Of a stretch of 64,000 bases of DNA, positions 1 to 11,388 are shown in pieces. The translations under genes and the position numbers were made by a program. The notes under the pieces are model-generated. The model was not told the DNA's origin and searched no databases. It was given only the letters and a program-made list of their open reading frames with translations. The DNA comes from Epichloe hybrida (lineage: Eukaryota > Ascomycota > Sordariomycetes > Hypocreales > Clavicipitaceae): assembly GCA_019022495.1 (NCBI GenBank), contig JAFEKR010000018.1, positions 930,001 through 994,000 of the forward strand, written 5' to 3'. The stretch's first letter is position 1. Each line of letters opens with the position of its first letter.

Positions 1-1200
1 ATGGGGCCCTTGTCGGCGCCGGTCCACTCCTTTCCGTACTTGACAGCAGCCTTGACAGCCAAGACATCCATGCCATTAACCTTGAGACCTGGGATGTATT
101 GCCCGCGCTTATAGTAGTCGGTCAAAGCAGACGAACGAGCAGCAGAGGTACCCATACCATACTTGTTGTCTAATCATCATCAATGTCAGCCTTCGGGCTT
201 TCATTCGAGCTTCTTGCAACAGCTATGCACCGTTATAGAGACTCACTCTCGCAGCCGAAAAGGGCAGGCAGATTCCACAGCTTAGCCATGTTGAAAGCCT
301 CAAACACTTGGCCCTGGTTGCTGGCACCATCACCGTACAAGATGATACTGGCCGTCTTGCTGTCTTTGTACTTGTGGGCAAAGGCCAGACCAGCACCGAC
401 GGGGACTTGAGCACCAACGATACCGTTACCGCCGTAAAAGCCCTTCGAGAACATGTGCATGGAGCCGCCCTTGCCGTAGGCGATACCCTCACGACGGCCA
501 AGAAGCTCTCCAATGATGGATCGGACGGTACCACCACGCATCAGAGCGAAACCGTGGCATCGGTAGGCGGTGATGACATCGTCGGCCTTGGTGATGGCGT
601 GTTCGATACCGGCCGCGACGGCTTCCTGTCCGGTAGACAAGTGGCAGAAACCACGGATCTTCTTCTCCTTGTACAAACGGTCGGCGGCCATTTCCATCTG
701 TCTGCGGGATTATCAGCATTTAGTTCCTCCAGTGCCAGAGATCGACGCGCAGCGTTTCGAAGGTGTGAACGAGGGCCCAATCGTACCTAATGACGACCAT
801 GTCGGAGTAAATCTGCTTGAGTTCCCTCTTGGTCACCTCGATGGTGTAAGGAGGGGGGTCCAGCTCGTAGGTCTCGAAACTCTCATCGCTCAGAGTGACC
901 TGAAAAGGCTCGTCGTCGGACTGTAATGGCATGAAGAAAATGTGTTAGTAATCAATAAGTCACACATATTGGATTTCCTCTCTACAGATTGCCACATGGC
1001 CAGCCTCGTCGCCAAAGGCCACCAACGATATGGCGGCGCAACAAAAAGAAGAGAGAGAGCCTCCTCACCTGAGGAACACCATTGTGTAAAGACGCAGAGG
1101 CAGCGTCGGTTGTGACAGATCGCTTGGACAGGACAACGGGAGCCTGGGCCCTGGCGCGCAAAGGCAGCGCCCTGGGAACTCGAAGAGCTCTGGAGAACAT
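1..1200 (-). CDS. PDA1: Pyruvate dehydrogenase E1 component subunit alpha, mitochondrial (5' part; 3' end outside window)
   Basis: This is the thiamine-diphosphate-dependent E1-alpha subunit that decarboxylates pyruvate in the mitochondrial pyruvate dehydrogenase complex. Four exons are read: 1200-1069, 920-787, 701-247 and 169-1, with GT-AG introns in consistent phase. Exon 1 gives a basic, Arg-rich start ([19 protein letters not shown]) typical of a mitochondrial presequence. Exon 3 carries the family signature [17 protein letters not shown] and the ThDP/Mg motif region [20 protein letters not shown]; exon 4 continues [13 protein letters not shown], which includes the regulatory phosphorylation-loop area of the family. 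The reading frame is still open at base 1, so about the last quarter to third of the protein is missing from the window. The start is the only ATG that gives a targeting peptide in frame with exon 2. No oddities were seen. Confidence 0.96.
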
Positions 1201-2048
1201 GGCGCAGGCTTATGTGGTAATGGCCTCTGCTCAATATGAGAAAATGAAAGGATGATGGTCTGGGAGGCAAAGAAACCCTATGCGCGACCCGCCGACAAAG
1301 GAGCCCCGAAATTTCACAGTGTTGAGAGCCTTGTTTGTTGTTGGATTGCGCTAGCCCCAAAGTGTCTCTAGCTTGCATTTCACGTGACGTGGCATCAAGC
1401 CTAACACCCAATTTTGGCGCTACATTGTACATGTAGAGGTACGGGCGGGAGATGTAATATTACGTAAGGACTTCCTTCTGCTGGAGTTGCCTGTGCGCAG
1501 GCTGCATAGCATGTTGGATCATCGCCAGTCACGCGCCCGACGTCCATCTGCCAAACCGGCAAGCAAAATTGCTTTGGAGTAGTTCGTATCATGGTATTTT
1601 GGCTGATAATGGTATGGCCCAGCCCATAGATAGATAGACATCCGAGCACCAACTCCAGGCTAGGCTCCCCCACAATTGATTCCCTCATTCCAACCGCTGA
1701 CATCCTCACCCCGAGGAAGCCCTTCACCCATTCTCATCCCGAAAGCTCTGTCATATCCTTATGTGTAGTTCTTATGTAATGCAGAATTCCTCCAACCCAA
1801 GCGAAAGCTATGCCCGTGTCAAAATAATATCGCAACGCAACGCAACGCCTATCGTGATATGCTTCCCGCAGATCCTCGCCAAAGTTCCATCATCGGTGTG
1901 CTGTTTGTTGTAAAGCATGTAGACATTATGTAAAGCACCGGCCATGTCAGACCCCATGCGTGTCAATTTGGTTTCTTTTTTCTTTTTCTTTTTTTCTGTA
2001 TCCGACGTCTTCGCCACCCACCAGAGCCATCAAGTAAGACATCATATC
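1201..2048. other. Intergenic region between PDA1 and the Cdc4-like gene
   Basis: This stretch holds the PDA1 promoter and leader at its left and the 3' flank of the Cdc4-like gene at its right. Short open frames here have no recognisable domains and no coding-like composition. Pyrimidine-rich tracts (around 1975-2000) and a TGTACATGTAG word near 1426 are visible. No gene is supported. Confidence 0.6.
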
Positions 2049-4467
2049 TCATTCCTCATGAAAGAAAGTCTTGTTTTCCCCCTGGAGCGGGGCCGTCGAT
2101 GGACCAGCTGCTGCTGATGCTCCTGCGTCCTGCATGTCGACGTCCCAGAGTTCGCGGCTTGGGCCAGCAATGGCTGCATCGCTAGCTCTATAGTCCAGTG
2201 CCATGGCGCTCAACGGCCTCTGAGGGTGCTCCTGCAACTCGCGTTCTCGAAATGAGAGGGTCCGGTCGTACAGGGGCTCCTCGGGTGGTGAAAACGACCA
2301 AACCTAAAACATGAACAAGTGAGTGTTTGCTCCGGGAGAAAAAAAAAAAAAGAAAAAAGAAAAGAAAAGATTCAGGAAATCATAGTTTAGCGTCTGTGAA
2401 CTTACCTCCATTACTGTGCGGCCTTGCCTCAGTGCCAGTGCCACACACTTCTCTTCTGCAAACGCAACACGCCACACTGCTTCTCCTTGGGCAATGAGTT
2501 CTCGAACAAGATGCCCGGTCTTGAGATCCCATATTTTCACGCGGCCATCGCTCCCCCCGCTGACAACTCTGGTGTCGTCAAATTGTAAGCTCGTCACACT
2601 GTTATCGTGGGCAGCAAGGCGGTGGATTGGACACATCTTTTCCAAAGACCAAACTCGAACTGATCCATCGGATCCGCCGGTGACCAGCGTATCACCGCGC
2701 ATCTGTAATTGCCCAACGAGCGAAGTATGGCCTTGCAAGATTGCAAGACACTCACTAGTACGATTTGTTAGAACTTGTGTGACAAAGGAATTACGAGTAG
2801 AGGAGTGTCGGCCAAATGTTGGGAAACCTCACCCTGAAATCGGGTCCCAGACTCTAACATTGGTATCCAGGCTGCCCGTGACTACCCTCTTTCCATCAAA
2901 GGCAATAGCGTAGATCTGGCTGAAGTGACCTTGCAAGGTCTGGAGGCATCGCCCTTCTGATATGCTCCACACTCTAGCAAATGTGTCGTAACTTCCAGAG
3001 ACTACAATGTCACCCTTGATCTCCAAGCAACGCACGCTTGACTGATGTCCAACGAGTACATTGCGGCACAAGCCTGTCCTGATATCCCAGATTCGTAGCG
3101 TTGTGTCGCGGGAACCAGAAATGGTGGTATTCGAGTCGGCCATCTTGAGGCACCTGACTGTTGATGTGTGGCCACGCAGGGTGTGTAGGCATGCGCTGTG
3201 AAAGTTGAATTGCCTAGTTAGCAGCTTGCCCCTTGCCGAGGGCGTAGAAATTGAAAAGAAAAAGGGGGAGGGCGTAAGCGGGACGAAGAATATGAATTCT
3301 ACATACCCGGTTTTCAAGTCCCAAACACGGACGTCTCGGTCACAGCCGCCGCTCACCATGGTATCCTCCCAGGGAACCATGGCCCAAACCCCCATGACAT
3401 GTCCTTGCAATGTGCGCTGATTGTCCCCATCGATGTCAAAGACGTGGATCTTGGCATTATCCAGAGCCACAATGATATATTTGGGAGTCAAATGCAAGCT
3501 GGTTACAACACCGCCTTCTTGTGTAATGTTCCTGTGGACGCTAGTTCCTCCGGACCGCCATGCGGCCTCGACCAAGTACCGTTGCTTGAAGTGAGACTTG
3601 TACGTCCGTAGAATGGGTCGACCGGTGGCGCCATCAAGACTGCGGGAGCCTGAGATGTGGCCTGACAACGGATGCGAGCCAGGAAAACTGTTGCTGGTCA
3701 CCATGTCGTCATCAGCATTGGCCAGAGTAAGCGCCGCGGATCGCATTGGCAAGACGGGGGAAGGCGCATTGATTTCCGATAATCGTCGTCCGTAGTCGTG
3801 TTTTACGCAGAGATTCTTCCACGTCATGTCGTCGCTAAGGAGATCTCGCCATCTCTTCGATACTTGGGATGCTCTGGCCAGAACTTTGGGGTCGTCAATA
3901 AAAGACAGGATCTATGGGCAACGAAGCGTTAGCAAGACGGGATCCCGACCGGTCGTCACAGATGATTCGGGGCACATGGGTGGGCCTATTCACCCTTAGG
4001 CACAATTCGTCTGGCAAACTTGTGAAGGGATCTTTCTTCAGAAGCGGACTGACGAATTGGTGGACAAAGCTGAGCTGCTGACTCGTACACAGGTTGAGCA
4101 AATCGGCCAGGACTCTGGTCCGCTGGGGCCCTGAGCAATTCTTAAAGTGCTGACGGACTTTGGAGAGGAAGAAGTCCTCGTCATCGGCGGCATCGCTCCA
4201 ATCTGGCTGGCAATGCGCGGGACCAGGCGAGGCGGCGGGCGTTGGAGGCGGCGGCGGTGAACCCGTCAATTGTTGGTCATAGTCTGTCGCGGGCGTTGGT
4301 ATACTGGGAGTCGGTGGCCCTCTCATTTGTCGGGCATGCTGTTGCGGCAGCTTCTCGATCCTCGGGTTGCTCAAGGCTGCGGCGTTCCCAGTGCCAAGGG
4401 CCAGCTCCTCGGTCAAGACGCTCCCTCTCCGCTCCGAGAAGCCCAAGGGTCGTTTGTAGCCGTCCAT
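2049..4467 (-). CDS. F-box/WD40-repeat protein, Cdc4/Fbw7-like SCF ubiquitin-ligase substrate receptor
   Basis: The protein is predicted to recruit phosphorylated substrates to an SCF (Skp1-cullin-F-box) ubiquitin ligase, as Cdc4 and Fbw7 do for cell-cycle regulators. Five exons (4467-3994, 3911-3307, 3195-2833, 2754-2406, 2303-2049) sum to 2046 nt, giving about 681 residues. After a Pro/Ser-rich N-terminus, the F-box (FTSLPDELCLR-ILSFIDDPKVL) is split by intron 1. It is followed by about seven or eight WD40 blades with GH...WD spacing, for example LRGHTSTVRCL, SGSRDTTLRIWD and GHFSQIYAIAFDG. The end of the propeller (GEAVWRVAFAEEKCV then VWSFSPPEEP) resembles Cdc4/Fbw7 more than SconB/Met30. 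The C-terminal tail is low complexity. An orthology assignment to Cdc4 rather than a paralogue is inference from overall similarity. Confidence 0.9.
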
Positions 4468-5401
4468 GATGGTGAAACGCCTTGTCCACGCGCTGAGGCT
4501 ACCACCTCAGTCAGGCAACACAGCCTGGCTATGTGTCGAGAATTTTGATGGAAGCGGATGAAGTCGAGGTGGACGTCTATCGGTGTTTAAGTCAAAAGCC
4601 GGGGCTATCTTGGCCTGGCACGGATCATGTCAGCTCCTGCAGCAACTTGAATCATGCAAGTACGAGGCCGTAATAAAGAGAGTCCTAGACGTAACGAGAG
4701 ATGTGATGCGAGAGGAGCGAGTGCTATCATTCATGTGCCCCTGTTGTATGGGATATCGAAGGATGGTCTGATGGCACAGACAGCGACGGGAGGTGATGGA
4801 TGTCGTCGCTCATCTTCCATGCACCGAGACCAGCCCTTTTCACCCACAGCGGCATCAACTGGGGAGGGAAGGGGGGGGGGATTGCTCAGCGAGGACGGGG
4901 CCGCTAACAGGGGGCCACTTTGGTTACCTTTTCAGATGTCCTCCGGGTCTGCAGGCTGGTCGCAGCCGTCAACGGCGCAGAATGGCTTCGGCCAGCAACG
5001 ACGAACGCCCGAACGGCCGCTTTGAACATGGACAGCCCGACCGACAGCCTGGCCGCAAGAACAGCGCAAAGAGCAAAGGCGAAAAGGGGGGGGGGGAAGG
5101 CCGCCAGTGAAGCAAAAAAAAAAAAAAACGCTGAAGAAACGGGAGGAAAAGGAAGAAATCCAAAAGGGCAAACAGCAGAAGTAGCACCACAGCGGCAAAG
5201 TCGCGCCGACGTGCCCAGGACACCAAAGACACCCAAGACGATGCAGGACAACACGGCAAATGACCAGGATTCAGATGGAAGGACTGGGCGGCTGGGCCGA
5301 CTTGAACTCGGATGGGGGCCGGGCGGGGGCAGGCGGGGGGGGCGATGGCGATGGCGATGGGGAAGGATCGAGACGCCAGGGACGATACGATAGATGTTTG
5401 C

Positions 5402-5440
5402 AGATCTGGCAGTCTGGCAGTATGGCAGTCTGGCAGCCAG
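5402..5440. repeat. Short tandem repeat, TCTGGCAG-type units
   Basis: About four to five imperfect copies of an 8-10 bp unit containing CTGGCAG lie in non-coding DNA. The sequence is visible directly; no function is inferred. Confidence 0.8.
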
Positions 5441-5581
5441 TCTCGTATTGTATACATATTACATACATGCGGATTCCAATCTGGGTGGGATGGATGGAAT
5501 ATGGAAACCAGAATACGGAACGTGGCATTGCATCAGGACATTATCCAAGGTTGGCAAGTACTCCGTGACAATGGGGGGGAT

Positions 5582-5621
5582 CCCATGAACCCATGAACCC
5601 GTGAACCCGTGAACCCATGAT
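5582..5621. repeat. Short tandem repeat, CCCATGAA/CCCGTGAA units
   Basis: Five near-identical 8 bp units alternate CCCATGAA and CCCGTGAA. The sequence is intergenic. Confidence 0.85.
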
Positions 5622-5909
5622 GGGCACGCTGAAGTGGGAGTGGGACCAGCAAGCAGATTGGCGAAACCTCGAATGGGGGAATGGAGGGTGCGTGCGATGA
5701 CACAACGAATTCTATTGACTCTAATCCGTACGGAGTGTTAATTGTAAAGGGGCGACGGGTGGTAATAATGATGCTTCACGTATTACGGACCACATGTATT
5801 CTGTACTGCCGTCCGACATGTTTCTGGCCAATGAGTCGAGCCACGGATCGTTGATTCAGAGTCAATCTATGTACGGACTACAAGAGATGCAAACTGAAGG
5901 GGGCGCAGG

Positions 5910-5942
5910 GGGGAGCAGGGGGAGCAGGGGGAGCAGGGGGCG
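5910..5942. repeat. GAGCAGGGGG minisatellite
   Basis: Three to four copies of a 10 bp purine-rich unit (GAGCAGGGGG) in intergenic DNA. Confidence 0.85.
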
Positions 5943-7744
5943 TGCCGCTCCTGCGTCGGGCGGGCCTTGAGCGCCAGACTGAACATTTCAGTTCCATTTT
6001 GAAATTCTGTGCATCTCGGGTGATGCGCCTGGGGTTTTGGGCGTTTGGGATGGCGGACTTGGCGCCGGCAACCCGAATCCAACCTCACGATTCGCAAGCT
6101 GAGACGGATCAGTTGATTATTACATACGGATCGCACTCCGTCGAGCCCGCTGGCCCGTGCGGCCAAGCCATCTGGACAACAATAACTCCCTCCGTACGGA
6201 TTACATACATGTAGTACATTGTACATGTAGTACATGCATGGACGGACGGCTCGCCTTGTTCCCCATGCAGCCTACTCAAAGAATTGATTCTCTCTGTGCG
6301 ACTTGCGCGACTCGTGCGCCTTTTCCCGCCTCTTGTCCATGTACTACATGTACATTACATGTACGTACGTACGGATTACTCCGCACACACTCTTTTTCCG
6401 GAAGGGATGCGCTGGGTGTGGCCTCTCGTCGGCAGTTGGAGTACATACATGATTGCAGGAGTGTCCATGTCTCCGCCTGCAATCTTGCCTGCAATCTTGA
6501 CACCTGCAAGCAGTCATGTGGTGTGCAAGCATATCACGACAAGCCCATGTCGCAGATGTCGCAGATGTCGCGGCCCCCGCCTTGCCAAACCACGCCAATG
6601 AAACAAGTCATATCACGGGTACTGAAATAATAATAGCCATGTTTCGTGTTTTCACCGCCAACAAACCCCACGAAGCATTTCCCATCTGGAATCGCCCAGA
6701 TTGCGCAAAGAAGGGGTCGTCAATCCCATCTTGTTGCTTGTCGTCTGCACCTCGAGGTATGCATCCCGTAACTCTGCTCACCATGGACCGGGTCCGTGGA
6801 CGCGACTTATCACCAGCCTCATTCGTCTACATGTGGTCCGTAGACTTACCGAGTACAGGTTCGGCTATCCTGTCAGGTCCATCCCGCAAGTCCATCCCGC
6901 CAATGTCTCACTGTCCTGCTTGTCCAATTAGAGCCGCCGTCCTGCACTCTTCAAGACGCGATAGTTCGTGTCTTGCTCAGTGAGCGCATCCCGCGGTGAT
7001 GAAGGAGCGTAGAGGTGGTCCGTGGTCCGTACTCGTTCGTCTAACCTGATACTCTTGAATGGACAATGATGGGATTCCCCACCCAACCTTCTCCCTACAT
7101 ATGTATGTACCGATAATACTTCATGCGAACGCTTTCCCCTTCCCTAAGCTGCTGTTGCATCGCAACGGCCCGTCCGTATTATCCGAGCGCGTCTGCTGGC
7201 TGCTTGCTTTGCATGCCTCCAGAGTCCATTTCAGGCAAGGGGCCCTCCGAGGTGGTTGGCTGGCCTTTTTGCCACGGCGCAAATGATTTATTGATCCATT
7301 TTGGACGAGGTTTGCAGATAGACCCCCAGGGTAGGTAGCCTCGTGCTCTCGTGCTCTCGTGCAACCTCGAGGCTGTCTTCAAGTACATGTTGCGTTATCC
7401 ATGAAGCAGACTTGTGGTGAGAGCACTTTTGTTTGTGGGTGAGTACTCCCCTCTTTGACAGTATACGTGGGAACTCAACTACGTGCACCACTTTTGAGGT
7501 AGAAAACCTCGAAGGAGAAGCAGAAAAAAAAAAGATTTTCTTCGTATAACTTACAACGCTGTTGGTCTAATTACTGGCAAAATTATCTTCCCATTTGCAT
7601 TACATCGTCATGAAGACCAATTTTGTAAAAACAACTTCCGCTCAACTAAGCTGCATGGCTTGGTTTCGAGACCACTTCGATAACGCTATTGGGATGAAGT
7701 GGAAAGTGCATCCGTTATCCGCTCCAAATCACATCCTGCCCTAC

Positions 7745-9258
7745 TCAATGATGGTGTCCAAACTGTGTAAGCAGCGGCAGCAGCATGCCCGCCACCGTGG
7801 CAAAGGTGTCCCGAATCTCGGGGCCCTTGGGCTTACGTTGCGATGTCGGCATAGCATCCGGGTAGCCGTTTGCTCCGGATGGCCCTTCGGGGTTATGGGA
7901 CGAGCTGTCTTCCTGCATGGCATGCATGGCGACGTACCTGCGTGCGAGGTGTATAGTCAGTGGATTATCGCCTGCGAATTTGAATTTCTTCTGCATCATC
8001 AAAGGGAAAGGCATGAACAATGGGAAGGGAGTTGGAGGGGGAAAATCTTACAGGAATGTACCCCCAGAAAAGAGAAGCAACATGCCGGTCCACCAAGTGC
8101 CGGTATCACCATCTAGGTTACCACCACCGAGGATCTTGATCAGGAGCCATGTAGATATGGCCCCGACTGGAGCAGCCAAGCTGAAGACAACCAAATGTCC
8201 TCGCGCTGCACGTTTCGATAGCCCCTGTCTGAGCAAGACCGATGTCAGGCCAAACGCGGCGGGAGCTTTGTGAAGCATGACGGCAATGAATATGACGAAG
8301 CCGAGCTTCATGTTGGATGTGGCTGACGATGCGCCCATTGCGATTCCGTCCGCCGCAGCATGGATGACAAGGCCGATTGTCGTAGCCAGGGTCCTGGTAT
8401 GTTTCGGGGTCGGGGCCAATGAGCCCAGAAAGCCTTCTTCTTCGTCGGCTGATGCGCTCTCAGTACTGGCTCCACCCAGGTTGTCCAGACTGAAGTGTTG
8501 AGGTTGCGGACCGGACCGCAGACTCTCCGATGCGTGCTTGGGCAGCCTGTCGACGAGGAACATGAGGATGAAACCAAGGATCATGGAGAAGCCCACCTCA
8601 AAGGCTGGAATCTCCACGTGGTGCTCGTCCTCTTTGTTGTGTTCTTCTCCTTCATGTTTTGTTTTGTCCTTTTCGCCATGAATTGGTGTCTCCTTGGCCG
8701 GTTCGTCGGCGCGTTTCACTACCCCTGATGCCGTGGACCCCCCAGGCACCATAATGTGCAAAGTCCTATCTTGTGATGGGGTATGGTCTCGTGGTGCGAT
8801 GCCTGCCATGACGGCTGAAACTTGCTCAATGATGTCCCACTCCTGTACTCCGAAGCTCCAAGGACTCCTTCGGGCGAGGCTGCGAACTTTGTGGGCGTGT
8901 GAGCCGATTGGCGACGAGGTCGCGGCTTCAATCCCCTCGGGAATGATGACTATTAGCGATGTTCCTACTAGTATGCCGACACCGATACTAGATATGAGCC
9001 GTAACTGTGATTGCGATAGTGACATGGACAGCGGGAGGGCTCCGGCAAAAAATGACCTGTACGAGGAAGTGTGAGTTAGCCTTTGATTTCGAATGCGACC
9101 CGAGGTGGGCAGGAGAGCAGAATTTGTGCATTGTCGTACGTAATTGCCATTACGGCCTAGGGAGAGAGAGAGACGCGTTAGTTGTAATTCGGCGAGATTG
9201 CCTGATATTGATAGGATTGACTAACGCATAGGCCTAAAAGCAGGAAGATGCCCGCCAT
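7745..9258 (-). CDS. ZIP-family metal transporter, SLC39A9/Atx2-like (probably Golgi or vacuolar Zn/Mn transport)
   Basis: This is a membrane transporter of the ZIP family, moving zinc or manganese towards the cytosol. The closest recalled relatives are ZIP9 and yeast Atx2 of the Golgi. Four exons (9258-9226, 9156-9140, 9056-8052, 7937-7745) sum to 1248 nt and 415 residues. Exon 2 is only 17 nt, but it is needed to continue the first membrane helix (MAGIFLLLGLC-AVMAIT-SFFAGALPL). TM2 contains GVGILVGTSLIVIIPEGIEA. A His-rich loop (HEGEEHNKEDEHHVE) follows. The metal-site helices read GLVIHAAADGIAMGA and MLHKAPAAFGL, the HxxxD and HK signatures of the family. The C-terminal helix ends VAGMLLPLLTQFGHHH. 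The start was chosen because upstream in-frame sequence is closed and this ATG gives a hydrophobic first helix. The gene is divergent from the NFKBIL1-like gene. Confidence 0.9.
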
Positions 9259-9745
9259 GGGGAGCTGAAGACGGCGTCGCAAAAAAGGCTACTGGTGGTG
9301 ATTCAATGATGGCGCGAAACGGAAACAGCACAAGTCGTCTCCGTAAAGCCGTAAAGCCGCTCACGAATGCATCATGGTCGTTTAAGAAGCGGTAGTCGAT
9401 TGGGGAGTGGCCGCGCCCACGGATGGACAGAGAAAAAAGAGGCAGTCCGACTCAAGGACAGAATTTAATGGCAGAAAGAACGGGATCAAGCTTGGTCTTT
9501 GGCCAGGTGTCTGGATTGGATGGATTCTGGTCGTTGCGATGTGAACCGTGCGCCCACCGTATGCGCCCCTGCGGATTATGTACGTCAATTTAATAATTGA
9601 CGGGCAGGTCTCAAATCGGCCCCACGTCTACGGACGGACGTACGGACGTAAGACGTATCGTATCATTTTACCACAACCTCGCCTTCCTTACATCCTTTTT
9701 TCCAACAACGAACGACCCTCGTCCCCCAAACATGGGCTACCCGTC
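9259..9745. promoter_or_regulatory. Shared upstream region of the ZIP transporter and NFKBIL1-like genes
   Basis: These 487 bp separate two divergently transcribed start codons and so must contain both promoters. Pyrimidine-rich tracts precede the right-hand ATG (around 9655-9745). CGGACGGACGTACGGACG is visible near 9632. No specific factor site is assigned. Confidence 0.55.
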
Positions 9746-10858
9746 ATGACAGATTCTGCGCCGTCTCCAAAAAGACGCCACATTCTGTCCTCCATCAATC
9801 CCCACGTTCACAAAGATACAGTCTCGCAACCTCCTCCCAAGAATCCCACCCATGGCGATAGCGGCGTGACAAACCATAGCGATGGCCATGTCGGCTGTCG
9901 TAACAGTTCTCCAGAACCAGTCACTCCAGATCTGAACTCAAAGGGGGATTTGCACCCTGATGAGAGCCAAACCCTCCCGCGACGCTCACGGCTAAAACTC
10001 AAGTCAGAGAAGTCACGGCGTCACAGGACATCTCGAGACCGACACAGCCGCCACAGCGGCCGCAGCCACGATGACAACGAGGCCTCGTCCAAATCCCACA
10101 GCAGCTCGCGCAGGCACCATCATCACCATCGTCGACACGGACACCGAGAGCGCTCCCCAACACCGCCCAACGCCCATGATCCGCCCCCGCTCGACCCGGA
10201 AGCCGCCTTCCGCGAATCCCTCTTTGATGCCATGGCCGATGACGAAGGTGCCTCATACTGGGAGTCTGTCTATGGGCAACCCATCCACGTATACTCCAAC
10301 GAAAAGGTCAGCCCAACAGGCGAGCTGGAGCAAATGACGGAAGAAGAATACGCAGCCTACGTACGGCAAAAGATGTGGGAAAAGACGCACGCGGGCTTAC
10401 TCGAAGAACGAGCCAAGCGCGAGGAGAGGCGGAAGCAGAAACAGGAAGAAGAGGAAAGGGCGCGCAAATTACAACGTGAAATGGAACAGAGTCTTCGTCG
10501 CGGGGAAGAGCGACGTCAAAAGAGACGATGGATTGCGCAATGGGAAGAGTACTCTCGCGCTTGGGCAACGTGGGACGGCACCATGGAGACACTGGCGTGG
10601 CCCGTTGACGGGAACAGTCGCGAGGGCATCAGCATCACCGAGAAGGACGTGCGGTCGTTCTATGTACGTGGTCTTGAGCTGGAGAGCATCGGCGAGCGCG
10701 AGCTTGTGAGCAAGCTCAAGGAGGAGAGGGTACGATGGCATCCGGACAAGATGCAGCAGAGGCTGGGTGGCAAGGTAGACGACAAGGTGATGAGGGATGT
10801 GACGGCTGTGTTTCAGATCATTGATAAGCTGTGGGCGGATTTGCGGCCCAGGACATAG
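9746..10858 (+). CDS. NFKBIL1-like protein (J-domain-like C-terminus), RS/His-rich N-terminus
   Basis: A single-exon gene encodes about 370 residues. The first 160 residues are rich in Ser, Arg and His (for example RHRTSRDRHSRHSGRSHDD followed by a His cluster), resembling splicing-related RS regions. A Glu/Arg-rich coiled-coil stretch (EERAKREERRKQKQEEEER) lies at about residues 215-260. The C-terminal 110 residues contain WAQWEEYSRAW-like and ERVRWHPDKMQQRL segments. The WHPD with flanking basic residues matches the end of animal NFKBIL1 (IkBL), which is tied to mRNA processing; in fungi the function is not established. The ATG at 9746 is preferred over an upstream in-frame one because residues before it look like untranslated leader. 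No ankyrin repeats are seen, unlike the animal protein. Confidence 0.72.
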   Translation: MTDSAPSPKRRHILSSINPHVHKDTVSQPPPKNPTHGDSGVTNHSDGHVGCRNSSPEPVTPDLNSKGDLHPDESQTLPRRSRLKLKSEKSRRHRTSRDRHSRHSGRSHDDNEASSKSHSSSRRHHHHHRRHGHRERSPTPPNAHDPPPLDPEAAFRESLFDAMADDEGASYWESVYGQPIHVYSNEKVSPTGELEQMTEEEYAAYVRQKMWEKTHAGLLEERAKREERRKQKQEEEERARKLQREMEQSLRRGEERRQKRRWIAQWEEYSRAWATWDGTMETLAWPVDGNSREGISITEKDVRSFYVRGLELESIGERELVSKLKEERVRWHPDKMQQRLGGKVDDKVMRDVTAVFQIIDKLWADLRPRT

Positions 10859-11388
10859 CATAGACGGCGTTGTATGAACTTGGATACCCTTTCTGCTCAG
10901 ATGACACTATTTCTCTCTATACAATTTGGATTGCCTTGTGACGAAGACACAAATGTCGCTGATTTTGGAGCTTACATGTGCTTGTGTAGTCGTGTGTGGT
11001 GTTTCCACTGATTTTGTTTAGTGGGACTTGCTACGATCACCGAAATAGCATCATCTTGGTGCGTGCGGACAATTCTCATCTGACGCCAGACTGGCTGCCG
11101 GATGTGGCAATGCAAACGTGCAAACACTATTAACAACGAGACACCATGAAACGGAAGTGCAGGTGTGATTATTATTCAATGACGGCGGTGCCCTTGTCCG
11201 GGGCACATCCATCCCGCGCCATGGGAAGTCGCAGAAGCACTCTACTCCCTCAACCGACGCAACAAGATGCATTATTACAGTATTTTGCAGACGTAGCCCT
11301 CCTCATGAAGTGAAGATCTCCATTTTACCATCTTCCCATGTTTACCACGCCGATGTCATGTCCACACGCAACCTGCGCAACTGACAGC
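10859..11388. other. Intergenic region between convergent genes
   Basis: This is the 3' flank of the NFKBIL1-like gene and of the GPI-type protein gene. Only T-rich and mixed sequence is seen, with no gene. Confidence 0.6.

Larger units (their letters stand above)
4468..7744. other. 3.3 kb gene-free region rich in simple repeats
   Basis: No open frame here shows a recognisable domain, plausible splice structure or family resemblance. The region has a run of 11 G at 5086-5096, a poly-A run just after 5115, several short tandem repeats (listed separately), and dense palindromic words such as TACATGTA and CCGTACGG between about 6190 and 6375. It separates the 5' end of the Cdc4-like gene from the 3' end of the ZIP gene, so it should contain the Cdc4-like promoter. 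A small gene around 4983-5390 cannot be excluded (see findings). Confidence 0.6.

Noticed and set aside
4904..5457. Overlapping minus-strand open frames rich in Phe, Pro and Ser
   Set aside because: They are translations of the poly-A and poly-G tracts and low-complexity DNA.
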